64,000 nucleotides of DNA from Streptococcus sp. HMSC072G04 (GCF_001813295.1 NZ_KV812007.1:1-64000), one strand, 5' to 3'; shown: positions 45,809 to 55,580, counted from the first letter of the stretch. Program-made: numbers and translations. Notes: generated by a model from the letters alone, not told the origin.

Positions 45809-46175
45809 CAATTTAGGTTACTCAATAATATAAAAAAGATAAAAATTTAAAGTTCGAATTTTAATTTTAAAAAAAGTAATTATTATTGAATATCTGTTCA
45901 AACATTTTTTCTTTTCTAAGGTTAATATAAGTATATATACTTTAAAAAAGGAAGTCAAACATCTTGCTCATAGATTTTTGCATTTTTAAAAAAAACATTT
46001 TGCATATAATAATGTGGAAAATTGACGGATTCCTTAAATAATCATATAATATGAATATGTAAACCCTTACATACTATTCTACTTATACTTGATAAAATGC
46101 AAGTTCTTGAGGATCTATAAATATATAGACACTCTTCTATTTATAAAGTGAAATAAAGAATCACGGAGAAAGTTT
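45809..46175 (+). promoter_or_regulatory. AT-rich region with promoter for the ABC operon
   Basis: A promoter TTGACG (46022-46027), 17-base spacer, TATAAT (46045-46050) lies 125 bases before the first ORF; another TATAAT is at 46005-46010 after a TGCA...TGCA repeat pair. The long leader holds no gene I can support. Confidence 0.6.
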
Positions 46176-46379
46176 ATGGATATTAAAGAGACATTCAACC
46201 AGCTAGACAATACAAAATTTAATGATTTCAATAATCGCCTTGAAGGTTTTGAGAAACTTTTTAAAGACAAATATTATTTTACCCATCCCGAAGATTTTAG
46301 CTCAATCTTTAGCATTTTGGTAAAGTATGGAAAAAGTACAAGTAAATATATTTTATCGAAAGGAGAGATATATGAGTGA
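46176..46379 (+). CDS. Short ORF preceding ABC-2 exporter, 67 residues
   Basis: Starts after GGAGAAAG. Hydrophilic, aromatic-rich (FEKLFKDKYYFTHPEDF) and without a signal peptide or membrane segment. It overlaps the ATPase start by eight bases, so translation is coupled. It could be a peptide substrate precursor, a small regulator or a truncated gene; the tail LSKGEIYE is read through the ATPase ribosome site. No family recognised. Confidence 0.55.
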   Translation: MDIKETFNQLDNTKFNDFNNRLEGFEKLFKDKYYFTHPEDFSSIFSILVKYGKSTSKYILSKGEIYE

Positions 46380-47358
46380 AATAGTTATTAATGCTCAGAA
46401 TTTATCTAAAAATTTTTATAATTTTGATTCAAGACTCCCATTTATCAAGAGATTTTTGAAACGTAATCAAATAACGATTCGAGCTGTTCAAGATATTAGT
46501 TTTACGATTAAGAGAGGGAGTATAGTTGGCTTTATTGGGAGTAATGGAGCTGGTAAATCCACAACGATTAAAATGTTGACTGGGACTCTTTATCCTAGTT
46601 CCGGAAAATTAGAAGTGAATGGAGAAATTCCATTTAAAAGAAGTATAAATTTTAGAAAAAAAATTTCAATAGTAGTAGGAAATAAATTACAGTTATTTCA
46701 AGATGTTTCGGCTATGGATTATTTTCAATTGATTGGTACTTTATATGAGGTAGAACCGGCGATTTTACAAGAACGAATTCAGGAATTAAGCAATTTGTTG
46801 AATGTAAAAGATCAGCTTTACCAGCAGGTCCGGACCCTCTCTCTTGGACAAAAAATGAAAATGGAGTTTATCGCGGCATCTTTAACAAGTCCGGAAATAT
46901 TATTTTTAGACGAGCCTACTATAGGGTTAGATATACAGTCTAAAAAAGATATCAGAATATTTTTAAAGAAAATGAATGAAGAATGTCATACTACTATTAT
47001 TTTAACGAGTCATGATATGGATGATATTTCGTCTGTTTGTGACGAATTAATCGTCATTGACAAAGGAAAAATTATTTTGCAGGAGTCAATGGATGTTATT
47101 TTATCTAAATTTTCTGATTTTAAATATTTAAAGATAAAAATGACATTAGATTTGGTACCAGAGTTATGCTCTGTTAAAGGAGTAGTAGTCATTTCTCAAA
47201 CAAAATCGGAATGTATACTAAAAATACCTAGAGATTTTGTCTTTGAGACATTAGAATCAATCAATAAGCTTGTAGATATAGAAGATTTTGAAATATTAAA
47301 TCTTTCTTTAGAAGAAATTATTTTACAAAACTATTTTACAAAAAAGGAGCACAATTGA
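46372..47358 (+). CDS. ABC-2 exporter ATPase
   Basis: Start at MSEIVINAQN (AAAGGAGAG site) gives 328 residues. Walker A GSNGAGKST near 58-66, signature LSLGQKMK, Walker B EILFLDEPTIGLD. The C-terminal extension (after about 235) is typical of the COG4586 ATPases that work with two DUF990/ABC-2 permeases. Overlaps the first permease by four bases. Confidence 0.92.
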   Translation: MSEIVINAQNLSKNFYNFDSRLPFIKRFLKRNQITIRAVQDISFTIKRGSIVGFIGSNGAGKSTTIKMLTGTLYPSSGKLEVNGEIPFKRSINFRKKISIVVGNKLQLFQDVSAMDYFQLIGTLYEVEPAILQERIQELSNLLNVKDQLYQQVRTLSLGQKMKMEFIAASLTSPEILFLDEPTIGLDIQSKKDIRIFLKKMNEECHTTIILTSHDMDDISSVCDELIVIDKGKIILQESMDVILSKFSDFKYLKIKMTLDLVPELCSVKGVVVISQTKSECILKIPRDFVFETLESINKLVDIEDFEILNLSLEEIILQNYFTKKEHN

Positions 47359-48149
47359 AAAAAGAAATGTCTATTATTCTGATATCATTTCGATCTATTT
47401 TGAACTATAAATCAAGTGTACTATTGTTAATGTTACAGGCAAGTATACAAATTATGATATCAGTATTTTTATGGACGTATATATATAAGAGTAACCAGAT
47501 AAATATAGCAGGATATGATTTTACCTCAATGGTTCAATACTATTTGGGGACTATAATTTTTTCATATTTTGTTTTTTATCCAGTTGATTGGGAAATCAAT
47601 GACGATGTTCATTCAGGAAATTTTTTTAGCATATTAATAAAACCTGTTACTTTTTATAAGTATTATTTTTGTAAAATGCTTGGAGATAGGCTTGCTCATT
47701 TATTATTCATCATCATTCCTGTCATTTTATTCTCCAGTGTTTATTACAAGAATGAGTTATTAACCATTGAAATTCTTATTTTAGGAAGTATTGCAATTAT
47801 TCTATCTATGGTTCTATGGTTTTTAATATCATGTTGTGTAGGTATGCTTTCTTTTTGGTTAGAAAATATATTTTTTGTCCTTACTGTTAAAGAAATAGTA
47901 ATTCAGTTTTTATCAGGAATATTATTGCCTTTAAGTTTTTTTTCAAATAATTTTCGTCTGTTTTTAGATGTATTACCTTTTAAATACTTAGTATATGAAC
48001 CGCTTCAGATGTTTAGTAATGATACATATAAATTAATAGACTATTTGAGAATTATTTGTATTCAATTGATTTGGTGCATCATTTTTTATATTATATCAAG
48101 ATTCATATTGAGAAAAGGAGTGGAGCACTTCTCAAATGTGGGAGGATAA
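47355..48149 (+). CDS. ABC-2 permease subunit 1
   Basis: 264 residues with six hydrophobic segments (about 20-42, 58-78, 108-128, 138-165, 170-195, 230-252), as in COG4587-type permeases. The start codon is a TTG inside the ATPase stop overlap. Works with the next permease as a heterodimer. Substrate unknown. Overlaps permease 2 by 14 bases. Confidence 0.88.
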   Translation: MKKEMSIILISFRSILNYKSSVLLLMLQASIQIMISVFLWTYIYKSNQINIAGYDFTSMVQYYLGTIIFSYFVFYPVDWEINDDVHSGNFFSILIKPVTFYKYYFCKMLGDRLAHLLFIIIPVILFSSVYYKNELLTIEILILGSIAIILSMVLWFLISCCVGMLSFWLENIFFVLTVKEIVIQFLSGILLPLSFFSNNFRLFLDVLPFKYLVYEPLQMFSNDTYKLIDYLRIICIQLIWCIIFYIISRFILRKGVEHFSNVGG

Positions 48150-48936
48150 AATGTTTAGAATAAAAGTAATTTTTAGGCTACTTCATTTTGGTTTTAAATC
48201 TGATATGAATTTTCATTTTGACTTCTTTTGTGGTCTATTTTCGTCGATACTGTGGATTGGTTTACCTATTGTATTTTTTAGATTGATTTTCTTAAACATA
48301 GACTCTTTTAATGGTTGGGACTATTATCAAATTTTATTTTTGGTAGGTTCCTACACTATTGTAGATGGAGTTATGATGGGATTGTTAATTAGAAGTATGG
48401 GAATTTTAGAATCAGATATTTTGAGTGGTAACTTGGATCAAATTTTATTGAGGCCGTTTGATACACAGTTGTTCTATATTTTTAGATCATTTAATTTAGT
48501 TCAATTCGTGAATACTTTTTTTGGTCTTGCGATCATTTTTATAAGTTATGGAAATTTAAATGTACATTTAAATTCATTAAAAATATTATTTTATATCCTT
48601 TCTTTAATGTGTGGTTGTATTATATATTATTCAATTTGGTTTCTAATAACGATTAGTTCATTTTGGTTCCCAACTAAATTTTCAAAAGTAGATGTATTTT
48701 TGAATTATATTGGAATTTCTAAGTATCCATATAATATTTTTACAGGTATTAACAGATTGATCACTATGTTATTTGTTCCCAATTTATTAATTGCCAATCC
48801 TGCAGTATTAATATTTTTAGGGAAAGATACATTGAACCTATTTTTCTATCAAATAGTTTTTACAGTTTTTTTGATTATTATCAGTCGTACAATTTTTAGA
48901 AAAGGATTGAAAAAATATGAAAGTGCAGGAAGATAA
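48136..48936 (+). CDS. ABC-2 permease subunit 2
   Basis: 266 residues, six hydrophobic segments, COG3694-like (YQILFLVGSYTIVDGVMMG, motif GNLDQILLRPFD shared with the family). The alternative start MFRIKVIFRLL at 48151 lies just after GGAGGATAA and is perhaps the true one (261 residues). Third gene of the exporter operon. Confidence 0.88.
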   Translation: MWEDKMFRIKVIFRLLHFGFKSDMNFHFDFFCGLFSSILWIGLPIVFFRLIFLNIDSFNGWDYYQILFLVGSYTIVDGVMMGLLIRSMGILESDILSGNLDQILLRPFDTQLFYIFRSFNLVQFVNTFFGLAIIFISYGNLNVHLNSLKILFYILSLMCGCIIYYSIWFLITISSFWFPTKFSKVDVFLNYIGISKYPYNIFTGINRLITMLFVPNLLIANPAVLIFLGKDTLNLFFYQIVFTVFLIIISRTIFRKGLKKYESAGR

Positions 48937-49057
48937 ACAATGTTGTTCAGTTATATGTTTGACTAAAGGAAGTGATTCGCTGTACTTTGTTTTGTGGTCA
49001 TTGAAACATCAGATAATTATAAACTATAATTTAAAGAATAGTATTATTAACTTATAG
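48917..49057 (+). CDS. Short Cys-containing ORF at the end of the ABC operon
   Basis: 46 residues starting MKVQEDKQCCSVICLTK, overlapping permease 2 by 20 bases in another frame, with AAAGG upstream. It could be a small peptide product of the exporter or the first codons of a truncated gene. No similarity recognised. Confidence 0.4.
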   Translation: MKVQEDKQCCSVICLTKGSDSLYFVLWSLKHQIIINYNLKNSIINL

Positions 49058-49231
49058 GTGCTAAGAAAAAATTTAAAGAAATTCCCTCATTCAATCAAAC
49101 TTATTCATATTTTTTAAAATAAGAAAATAGTTGGATTTTGATGATGGTTGATATAAAGCTAAACTGAAAGTACCTGAAATCCAACTGTGTCAAACCAGGT
49201 CATACGATCTGTGAGAAAAAGAACACATAAC

Positions 49232-49268
49232 AAAAAGAGGAGCTTCACAATAAAGTTCCTCTTCTTTT
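49232..49268 (+). terminator. Terminator of the ABC operon
   Basis: AAGAGGAGCTT / AAGTTCCTCTT with one mismatch, then CTTTT. The 49058-49231 stretch before it has no gene I can support. Confidence 0.75.
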
Positions 49269-49302
49269 ATATATCCGAATCATTATTCTTATTTCAAAAA
49301 AG

Positions 49303-49411
49303 GTAGTGAAAAAGGTAGTGATTCGGTTGATTTATATTGCAATGTAGTGAAATTTAGAATTTCAAGAATCGCTTAAAATCAAGGTTTCTAACATCTATTG
49401 ACGTGTAGTGA
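49303..49411 (+). repeat. Four GTAGTGA repeats beside the rpmG 3' end
   Basis: GTAGTGA occurs at 49303, 49315, 49344 and 49405, all in the same direction, within 110 bases just outside rpmG. Spaced short direct repeats of this kind are typical integrase arm sites at the end of an integrated element. No integrase gene is adjacent on this side. Confidence 0.5.
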
Positions 49412-49415
49412 ACCC

Positions 49416-49565
49416 CTATTTCACCTCAGTAAACACAACGTGTTTGCGAAGTTTTGGTGAGTATTTCTTCAATTGAAGACGGTCTGGAGTGTTACGTTTG
49501 TTTTTAGAAGTAAGGTACAAGCGTTCACCAGATTCTTTGTGTTCAAGTGTAATATTTACGCGCAT
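49416..49565 (-). CDS. rpmG: 50S ribosomal protein L33
   Basis: 49 residues, [17 protein letters not shown]...; no CxxC pairs, so it is the zinc-independent form. Sixteen bases after rpmF on the same strand, the usual rpmF-rpmG pair. The 3' end of rpmG is a known integration site for some streptococcal ICEs, and its downstream side here carries arm-like repeats. Confidence 0.95.
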
Positions 49566-49580
49566 GGTATCTCCCTTCTA

Positions 49581-49763
49581 TTATTCAGCTGATGCAGCTT
49601 TAGCGATCTTACGTCCTTTGTAGTATCCTTTAAGTGATACACGGTGTGAACGTGAGTAATCTCCAGTTGCTTCGTCAAAGTTTACAGATGGAGCTGTTAC
49701 TTTGTAGTGCGTACGACGTTTGTTTTTCTTCGCTTTTGATGTGCGACGTGCAGGTACTGCCAT
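49581..49763 (-). CDS. rpmF: 50S ribosomal protein L32
   Basis: 60 residues, basic, [21 protein letters not shown]..., without zinc cysteines. AAAAGGAGAAA ribosome site. Standard large-subunit protein; marks the return to the core chromosome. Confidence 0.96.
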   Translation of the reverse strand: MAVPARRTSKAKKNKRRTHYKVTAPSVNFDEATGDYSRSHRVSLKGYYKGRKIAKAASAE

Positions 49764-49914
49764 TTCGTTTTTCTCCTTTTAAGATATAAATTCAATTAGG
49801 TTTGATTTTCATCAACTGTAACAGTATAACAAAACTTTTTTGTAAAGTAAAGTTACTTGACAAAAAAATTGAAATTTTTGGGAAAAGTTTCTTCTCCCTA
49901 GTTGATCTCAAAGT

Positions 49915-49977
49915 TTGGATCTGTCTTTGGGCCTTCTTTTATGCTATAATGGTAAAAAATGGAACGAGAGGAATGAC
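49915..49977 (+). promoter_or_regulatory. ilvD promoter
   Basis: Extended -10 box TGCTATAAT (49942-49950). A CodY-like AT palindrome (AATTTTTGGGAAAAG, near 49873) lies upstream but has about four mismatches, so CodY control is only a guess. Confidence 0.55.
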
Positions 49978-51681
49978 ATGACAGAATTAGACAAACGCCA
50001 TCGTAGTAGTGTCTACGATAGCATGGTAAAATCTCCCAACCGTGCCATGCTTCGCGCGACGGGAATGACCGATGAAAGCTTTGAGAAACCGATTGTCGGA
50101 GTGATTTCGACATGGGCGGAAAATACCCCTTGTAACATCCACCTCCACGATTTTGGAAAATTGGCCAAAGAAGGTGTGAAAGATGCAGGTGCTTGGCCGG
50201 TCCAATTTGGCACCATTACGGTTGCGGACGGGATCGCTATGGGGACGCCTGGGATGCGCTTCTCCCTGACGTCACGTGATATCATTGCGGATTCTATCGA
50301 AGCGGCTATGGGCGGTCACAACGTGGATGCCTTTGTGGCCATCGGGGGCTGTGATAAGAACATGCCTGGTTCGATGATTGCCATTGCCAATATGGATATC
50401 CCAGCGATCTTTGCTTATGGTGGGACCATTGCTCCAGGGAATCTCGATGGAAAAGATATCGACTTGGTTTCTGTTTTCGAAGGAATCGGGAAATGGAACC
50501 ACGGTGATATGACCGCTGAAGAAGTGAAGCAACTAGAATGTAACGCCTGCCCTGGCCCTGGTGGCTGTGGTGGGATGTATACGGCCAACACCATGGCGAC
50601 AGCGATTGAGGTCCTTGGGATGAGTCTTCCTGGTTCCTCTTCTCACCCTGCTGAATCGGCTGATAAAAAAGCCGATATCGAAGAAGCAGGTCGTGCTGTT
50701 GTCAAGATGTTGGAAATGGGACTCAAACCATCGGATATCTTGACCCGTGAAGCCTTTGAAGATGCCATTACTGTCACCATGGCGCTGGGTGGTTCTACCA
50801 ATGCGACCCTTCACTTGCTTGCGATCGCTCACGCGGCTAACGTGGACTTGACCCTTGAAGACTTCAACGATTTCCAAGAGCGTGTGCCTCACTTGGCGGA
50901 CTTGAAACCTTCAGGGAAATATGTCTTCCAAGACCTTTATAATGTTGGTGGTGTGCCAGCCGTCATGAAATACCTTCTTAAGAATGGTTTCCTTCATGGG
51001 GATCGTATCACTTGTACTGGTAAAACTGTTGCTGAGAACTTGGAAGCCTTCGCTGATTTGACACCGGGTCAAAAAGTCATCATGCCACTTGCAAATCCGA
51101 AACGTGCCGATGGTCCATTGATCATCTTGAAAGGGAACTTGGCTCCAGAAGGGGCGGTTGCCAAAGTATCAGGTGTGAAAGTTCGTAACATCACGGGCCC
51201 TGCTAAGGTCTTTGACTCAGAAGAAGCTGCCATTGAAGCCGTTCTTTCGGACGAAATCGTGGATGGCGACGTTGTCGTTGTTCGTTTCGTAGGTCCTAAA
51301 GGTGGTCCTGGTATGCCGGAAATGCTGTCCTTGTCATCTATGATCGTTGGGAAAGGCCAAGGAGACAAGGTGGCCCTCTTGACAGACGGACGCTTCTCAG
51401 GTGGGACTTACGGTCTCGTTGTCGGTCACATTGCGCCTGAAGCTCAGGTTGGTGGCCCAATCGCCTACCTCCACACAGGGGATCTGGTGACCGTTGACCA
51501 AGATACCAAAGAAATTACCATGCATGTCTCAGACGAAGAGTTAGCAAAACGCAAGGCAGAAACAACCTTGCCACCACTGTATAGTCGTGGGGTTTTGGGT
51601 AAATACGCCCACATCGTTTCTTCAGCATCTCGTGGTGCCGTGACCGACTTCTGGAATATGGAACAGTCTGGTAAACAATAA
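49978..51681 (+). CDS. ilvD: Dihydroxy-acid dehydratase
   Basis: The start [11 protein letters not shown] after GAGAGGAATG gives 567 residues. It converts dihydroxy acids to 2-keto acids in isoleucine, valine and leucine synthesis. Fe-S cysteines are in GGCDKNMPG and [12 protein letters not shown]. The longer open frame upstream overlaps the promoter and is rejected. Stands alone here, with high G+C codon use unlike the genes to its left. Confidence 0.97.
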   Translation: MTELDKRHRSSVYDSMVKSPNRAMLRATGMTDESFEKPIVGVISTWAENTPCNIHLHDFGKLAKEGVKDAGAWPVQFGTITVADGIAMGTPGMRFSLTSRDIIADSIEAAMGGHNVDAFVAIGGCDKNMPGSMIAIANMDIPAIFAYGGTIAPGNLDGKDIDLVSVFEGIGKWNHGDMTAEEVKQLECNACPGPGGCGGMYTANTMATAIEVLGMSLPGSSSHPAESADKKADIEEAGRAVVKMLEMGLKPSDILTREAFEDAITVTMALGGSTNATLHLLAIAHAANVDLTLEDFNDFQERVPHLADLKPSGKYVFQDLYNVGGVPAVMKYLLKNGFLHGDRITCTGKTVAENLEAFADLTPGQKVIMPLANPKRADGPLIILKGNLAPEGAVAKVSGVKVRNITGPAKVFDSEEAAIEAVLSDEIVDGDVVVVRFVGPKGGPGMPEMLSLSSMIVGKGQGDKVALLTDGRFSGGTYGLVVGHIAPEAQVGGPIAYLHTGDLVTVDQDTKEITMHVSDEELAKRKAETTLPPLYSRGVLGKYAHIVSSASRGAVTDFWNMEQSGKQ

Positions 51682-51699
51682 TTGCAAGGACGACTTTGT

Positions 51700-51890
51700 C
51701 CAAAGAGAGAGTGGGACAGAAATCGGTAATTCGTTAGAATTCGATTTCGTCGTCCCACCTCCGCACAGTTGAGTAGGGCTGTAAAAACTGATGAAATCAG
51801 CGTAGTAGAGCCCACTCAACCACTGCGTCTTGCTCGACAATCCAAAAATAATTGAGAGGCTAGGACTTTTGTCCCAGCCTCTTTTTTTTG
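51700..51890 (+). repeat. Streptococcal intergenic repeat with terminator
   Basis: Contains GAGTGGGACAGAAATCGG, GTCGTCCCACCTCC, a long imperfect hairpin (GAGTAGGGCTGT...AGCCCACTC) and a closing terminator GAGGCTAGGAC / GTCCCAGCCTC with eight T. I recall this module as a dispersed intergenic repeat of oral streptococci. It terminates ilvD. Confidence 0.6.
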
Positions 51891-51976
51891 TCTCAGAGTG
51901 GCTATTTTCAACCCTGTCGCTGAAGCGTATGAATATTACTTTTTGGGAGATTTGAGTGTATCATCTGCCATTTTTC

Positions 51977-52005
51977 TTGTAAATTCGTCTATAATCTGCT
52001 ATAAT
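51977..52005 (+). promoter_or_regulatory. Promoter of the uracil permease leader
   Basis: TTGTAA (51977-51982), 17-base spacer, extended -10 TGCTATAAT (51997-52005); another TATAAT is at 51990. Confidence 0.7.
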
Positions 52006-52033
52006 TGTGACTAATCGAATCAATCCTTTAATA

Positions 52034-52130
52034 CTGTCCAGAGAGGCAGGCAAGGAGCTATGGAAATGAAAGGCCTGGGAAGACCAGCCTATATTTTGTG
52101 TATCTCCTTGTTGTGGGGGATTTTTTTGTA
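52034..52130 (+). promoter_or_regulatory. PyrR-responsive attenuator
   Basis: CTGTCCAGAGAGGCAGGCAA carries the PyrR anti-antiterminator loop consensus (CCAGAGAGGC). About 60 bases later CTCC / GGGGGA and seven T form the terminator (52101-52127). With UMP, PyrR binds and termination follows; this matches the downstream uracil permease. Confidence 0.85.
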
Positions 52131-52179
52131 TATTGAAAAGTGGTTTGATAAAAAAGAAATCGTCGATGATGGAGCATGA
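52066..52179 (+). CDS. Possible small membrane peptide inside the pyr leader, 37 residues
   Basis: ATG at 52066, eight bases after AAGGAG, opens MKGLGRPAYILCISLLWGIF and ends KKEIVDDGA. A hydrophobic helix flanked by charged ends suggests a membrane peptide. The ribosome site lies in the PyrR-binding loop and the terminator within the frame. A second ATG six bases upstream is too close to the site. Confidence 0.45.
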   Translation: MKGLGRPAYILCISLLWGIFLYIEKWFDKKEIVDDGA

Positions 52180-52268
52180 AGCACTCCCTTACGATTTGGT
52201 CATCGAAGGTAGACGTTTTTGTTCAGCCATAGCTTGTCGCATCTTAATTTTAGGAGGTTTTTACGATC

Positions 52269-53543
52269 GTGAATGACGTTAAATATGATGTGAATGATAT
52301 GCCAAAACCTGGTTTATTGCTTGGTTTATCTTTCCAGCATTTGTTTGCCATGTTTGGGGCTACAGTGCTGGTGCCGATTTTGGTTGGGATTGATCCTGCC
52401 ATTGCTTTGTTCTCATCTGGTTTGGGGACCTTGGCTCACTTGACAGTGACCAAGTATAAGATTCCTGCTTATATGGGGTCTAGTTTTGCTTATATTGCAG
52501 CGATGCAAATGCTGATGAAGTCAGATGGGATCGCGGCAGTTGCCCAGGGTGCTATGGCGGGTGGTTTGGTCTACTTGTTTGTAGCTCTGATTGTTAAGCA
52601 TGCGGGTAAAGATTGGATTAATAAGGTCCTTCCACCAATCGTGGTTGGTCCCATTATCATGGTAATTGGTTTGAGTCTTGCGGCAAATGCAGTCACTGAT
52701 GCGACAACCTTAAATAAAAGCTATAGTGGTTATGCTCTATTGATTTCGATGGTGACCCTCTTTGCGGTTATCCTCTTTAACATGTATGGCAAGAAGATTG
52801 TCGGTGTCGTCCCAATTTTACTTGGATTAATTGTGGGCTATATTTTCTCATTGGCTCTTGGTTTGCTGACAGGACATAGTTTTGTCAATTTCTCAGAGGT
52901 AAGTGCGGCGCATTGGATTCAAGTTCCAAACTTTGACATTCCATTTGTGGATTATAGCTTTAAGCTCTATCCAAGTGCGATTTTGACCATGGCTCCGATT
53001 GCCTTTGTGACCATGACGGAACATTTTGGCCACCTCATGGTTTTAAATAGTTTGACTGAGCGTGATTACTTCAAGGATCCAGGGCTTGACCATACGCTTA
53101 CTGGTGATGGCTTGGCACAGATTATTGCTGGATTCTTTGGAGCTCCTCCAGTAACTTCTTATGGGGAAAACATTGGGGTGATGGCCCTTAGTAAGGTCTA
53201 CTCAGTTTACGTTATTTCAGGTGCAGCAGTGATTGCGGTTGTCATGAGCTTTATTGGGAAGCTATCAGCACTCTTGCACTCTATTCCAACTCCTGTATTG
53301 GGAGGTTTGTCTATTGCCCTCTTTGGGGTTATCGCTGCTAGCGGTTTGAAAATTTTAGTTGAACATAAGATTGATTTTGATAATAAAAAGAATCTCTTGA
53401 TTGCAAGTGTGATCTTGGTATCAGGGATCGGTGGTTTGATGATTGACCTCGGTGGTCTTCAAATCACTGGTGTCGCAACGTCAACCATTCTTGGAATTGT
53501 GTTGTATCAAATCCTTCCAGAACCAAAAGCTGACCAGGCTTAG
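52269..53543 (+). CDS. uraA: Uracil permease (NCS2 family)
   Basis: 424 residues from a GTG start with TTAGGAGG upstream. About 12-14 membrane segments; NCS2 motifs QHLFAMFGATVLVP near the start and FVTMTEHFGHL and GAPPVTSYGENIG in the core. Imports uracil with protons. The PyrR attenuator upstream links it to pyrimidine need. Confidence 0.95.
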   Translation: MNDVKYDVNDMPKPGLLLGLSFQHLFAMFGATVLVPILVGIDPAIALFSSGLGTLAHLTVTKYKIPAYMGSSFAYIAAMQMLMKSDGIAAVAQGAMAGGLVYLFVALIVKHAGKDWINKVLPPIVVGPIIMVIGLSLAANAVTDATTLNKSYSGYALLISMVTLFAVILFNMYGKKIVGVVPILLGLIVGYIFSLALGLLTGHSFVNFSEVSAAHWIQVPNFDIPFVDYSFKLYPSAILTMAPIAFVTMTEHFGHLMVLNSLTERDYFKDPGLDHTLTGDGLAQIIAGFFGAPPVTSYGENIGVMALSKVYSVYVISGAAVIAVVMSFIGKLSALLHSIPTPVLGGLSIALFGVIAASGLKILVEHKIDFDNKKNLLIASVILVSGIGGLMIDLGGLQITGVATSTILGIVLYQILPEPKADQA

Positions 53544-53590
53544 TTTGTTCTGGTAGTGAAAAAGTTTGAATGGATTCAAACATTATAAAA

Positions 53591-53637
53591 ACGAGGAACA
53601 AACTCTGATGGCAGAGTTGGTGTTCCTCGTTTTTTTT
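53591..53637 (+). terminator. Terminator of uraA
   Basis: AACGAGGAACA / TGTTCCTCGTT arms with an inner AACTCTG/CAGAGTT stem and eight T. Confidence 0.85.
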
Positions 53638-53707
53638 ATTATGGATTGGATTTCCAAAGAGGCTTTCCTTCATTAAGTTGACTGCGTTTCTTAAATGGTA
53701 ATGATTG

Positions 53708-54048
53708 TTATCGTGGTGGAAGACCAAGGGCGATGCGGCCATATCGGCTGATTCGTGTAATTTTCCAAGCGGGTGACCAAGTTACTTCAACCTTGACATC
53801 TTCGATCCCCTCGATCTCTTTTAGGCGAGCGACGATTTCGATCGGAAGACTCTCAGCGCAGCTACAAGCCGTACGGTAAAGGTCATAACCACCTTGCAAG
53901 TACCGGCTTCATCTAGATGGATCTCGTAGATCAGTCCAAGATTATAAACATCTAACTCAACATCGGTATCAAATACAAGCTCCAATTTTTCGATTAACGG
54001 CTTCTCTAGTGTCAGGGCGCGGTCATTGATTTTGATATCCTCTCTCAT
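53708..54048 (-). pseudogene. Metal-sulfur cluster assembly (DUF59/SufT-like) gene, frameshifted
   Basis: Two frames join into one family protein: [17 protein letters not shown]...KVVMTFT, then in another frame TACSCAESLPIEIVARL... to ALGLPPR. The shift is near 53873, where one base is missing (ACCG-TACGG instead of ACCGATACGG, minus strand). The second part holds the conserved TACSCA cysteine motif. DUF59 proteins help assemble Fe-S clusters. A true single-base deletion or a sequencing error cannot be told apart here. Confidence 0.85.
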
Positions 54049-54218
54049 CGCAAGATCCTTTCAGTGTAGTATGGCTTCCATTTTCTCATAATTCGGCTGA
54101 TAAGGCAAGAAGAGAAAGAGGTTTTGAACGTGTCGAACGAAGGAAATTCGGTCCAGCCTCCATTTCTCTTCGAATTTGTGGTAAAATAGAGGCAAAAGTA
54201 AGACAAAGGATGAAGGCT

Positions 54219-55502
54219 ATGAAATTACAAAAACCAAAAGGGACCCAGGATATCCTTCCTGGCGATTCAGCGAAATGGCAATATGTAGAAGGCTTTGCAC
54301 GCAAGGTCTTTGCGCGATACCATTATGATGAAATCCGCACACCGATCTTCGAACATTATGAAGTCATCAGCCGTTCAGTAGGGGATACAACGGATATCGT
54401 TACCAAAGAAATGTATGACTTCTATGACAAGGGAGACCGTCATATCACGCTTCGTCCAGAAGGGACAGCTCCTGTTGTCCGCTCGTATGTAGAAAACAAA
54501 CTCTTTGCGCCTGAGGTACAAAAACCAAGTAAGTTCTATTACATAGGCCCAATGTTCCGCTATGAACGTCCTCAAGCAGGTCGTTTGCGTCAATTCCACC
54601 AAATTGGGGTAGAATGCTTTGGATCGAGCAATCCTGCAACGGATGTCGAAACCATTGCCATGGCAGCGCAATTCCTGAAAGAACTAGGAATTGACAATGT
54701 GACCTTGCACTTGAACACCTTGGGAAGCCCTGCTAGTCGTCAGGCTTATCGTCAAGCCTTGATTGATTACCTCTTGCCAATGAAGGATCAATTGTCTAAG
54801 GACAGCCAACGTCGCTTAGAAGAAAATCCGCTTCGTGTCTTGGATTCAAAAGAAAAAGAAGACAAGGCCGCGGTTGAACAGGCTCCTTCCATCCTAGACT
54901 ATCTAGATGAAGAAAGCCAAGCGCATTTTGATGCGGTTCGTCGGATGTTAGAAGATTTAGGTGTAGCCTATGTCATCGATACCAATATGGTGCGTGGCTT
55001 GGATTACTACAACCACACGATTTTTGAGTTCATTACAGAAATTGAAGGCAATGAATTGACAGTCTGTGCGGGTGGTCGCTATGATGGTTTGGTTGAATAC
55101 TTCGGTGGCCCTGCGACAGCTGGTTTTGGATTTGGTATCGGTGTGGAACGGATCCTTCTCGTTCTTGAAAAGAAAGGCATTGAATTACCGATCGAAACAG
55201 GCCTAGATGCCTATATCGCTGTCCTAGGAGATGAGGTCAATGAAGCAGCGCTTAGCTTGGTTCAAGCCCTTCGAATCCAAGGTTTCAAGGCAGAACGTGA
55301 TTACCTTGGACGCAAGCTCAAGGCACAATTTAAGTCAGCAGATGTCTTTGCGGCCAAAGCCTTAATTACCTTAGGAAGTAGTGAAGTTGAGAGTGGTCAA
55401 GTTACTGTGAAAAATAACCAAACTCGTCAAGAAGTAACGGTAGCTCTTGAAAGCTTGAAGAAAGACTTTCCATCTGTTTTAGCAGAGTTGGGATTGGCTT
55501 GA
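54219..55502 (+). CDS. hisS: Histidyl-tRNA synthetase
   Basis: The start [13 protein letters not shown] gives 427 residues, the usual streptococcal length; an ATG nine bases upstream is also open. Class II motifs: [17 protein letters not shown] (motif 2) and the HisA/HisB boxes [11 protein letters not shown] and AGGRYDGL. Charges tRNA-His. A TAAAAT -10 is near 54183. Confidence 0.97.
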   Translation: MKLQKPKGTQDILPGDSAKWQYVEGFARKVFARYHYDEIRTPIFEHYEVISRSVGDTTDIVTKEMYDFYDKGDRHITLRPEGTAPVVRSYVENKLFAPEVQKPSKFYYIGPMFRYERPQAGRLRQFHQIGVECFGSSNPATDVETIAMAAQFLKELGIDNVTLHLNTLGSPASRQAYRQALIDYLLPMKDQLSKDSQRRLEENPLRVLDSKEKEDKAAVEQAPSILDYLDEESQAHFDAVRRMLEDLGVAYVIDTNMVRGLDYYNHTIFEFITEIEGNELTVCAGGRYDGLVEYFGGPATAGFGFGIGVERILLVLEKKGIELPIETGLDAYIAVLGDEVNEAALSLVQALRIQGFKAERDYLGRKLKAQFKSADVFAAKALITLGSSEVESGQVTVKNNQTRQEVTVALESLKKDFPSVLAELGLA

Positions 55503-55534
55503 TCAAATCTTTCAGACACCTGTAAAACAGATTC

Positions 55535-55580
55535 GCATGGGAGTAGGAGCAAAATCGTTGCACCTGCTCTCTTTTATCTA
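55535..55580 (+). terminator. Probable hisS terminator
   Basis: GAGTAGGAGCA and TGCACCTGCTCTC pair imperfectly, followed by TTTTA. Confidence 0.5.

Noticed and set aside
49870-49890. CodY box upstream of ilvD
   Set aside because: The AT-rich palindrome has about four mismatches to the consensus, too many in such AT-rich sequence to claim a site.
50272-51840. Several minus-strand frames over ilvD and the following repeat
   Set aside because: They are antisense shadows of a conserved enzyme gene with high G+C codon use.
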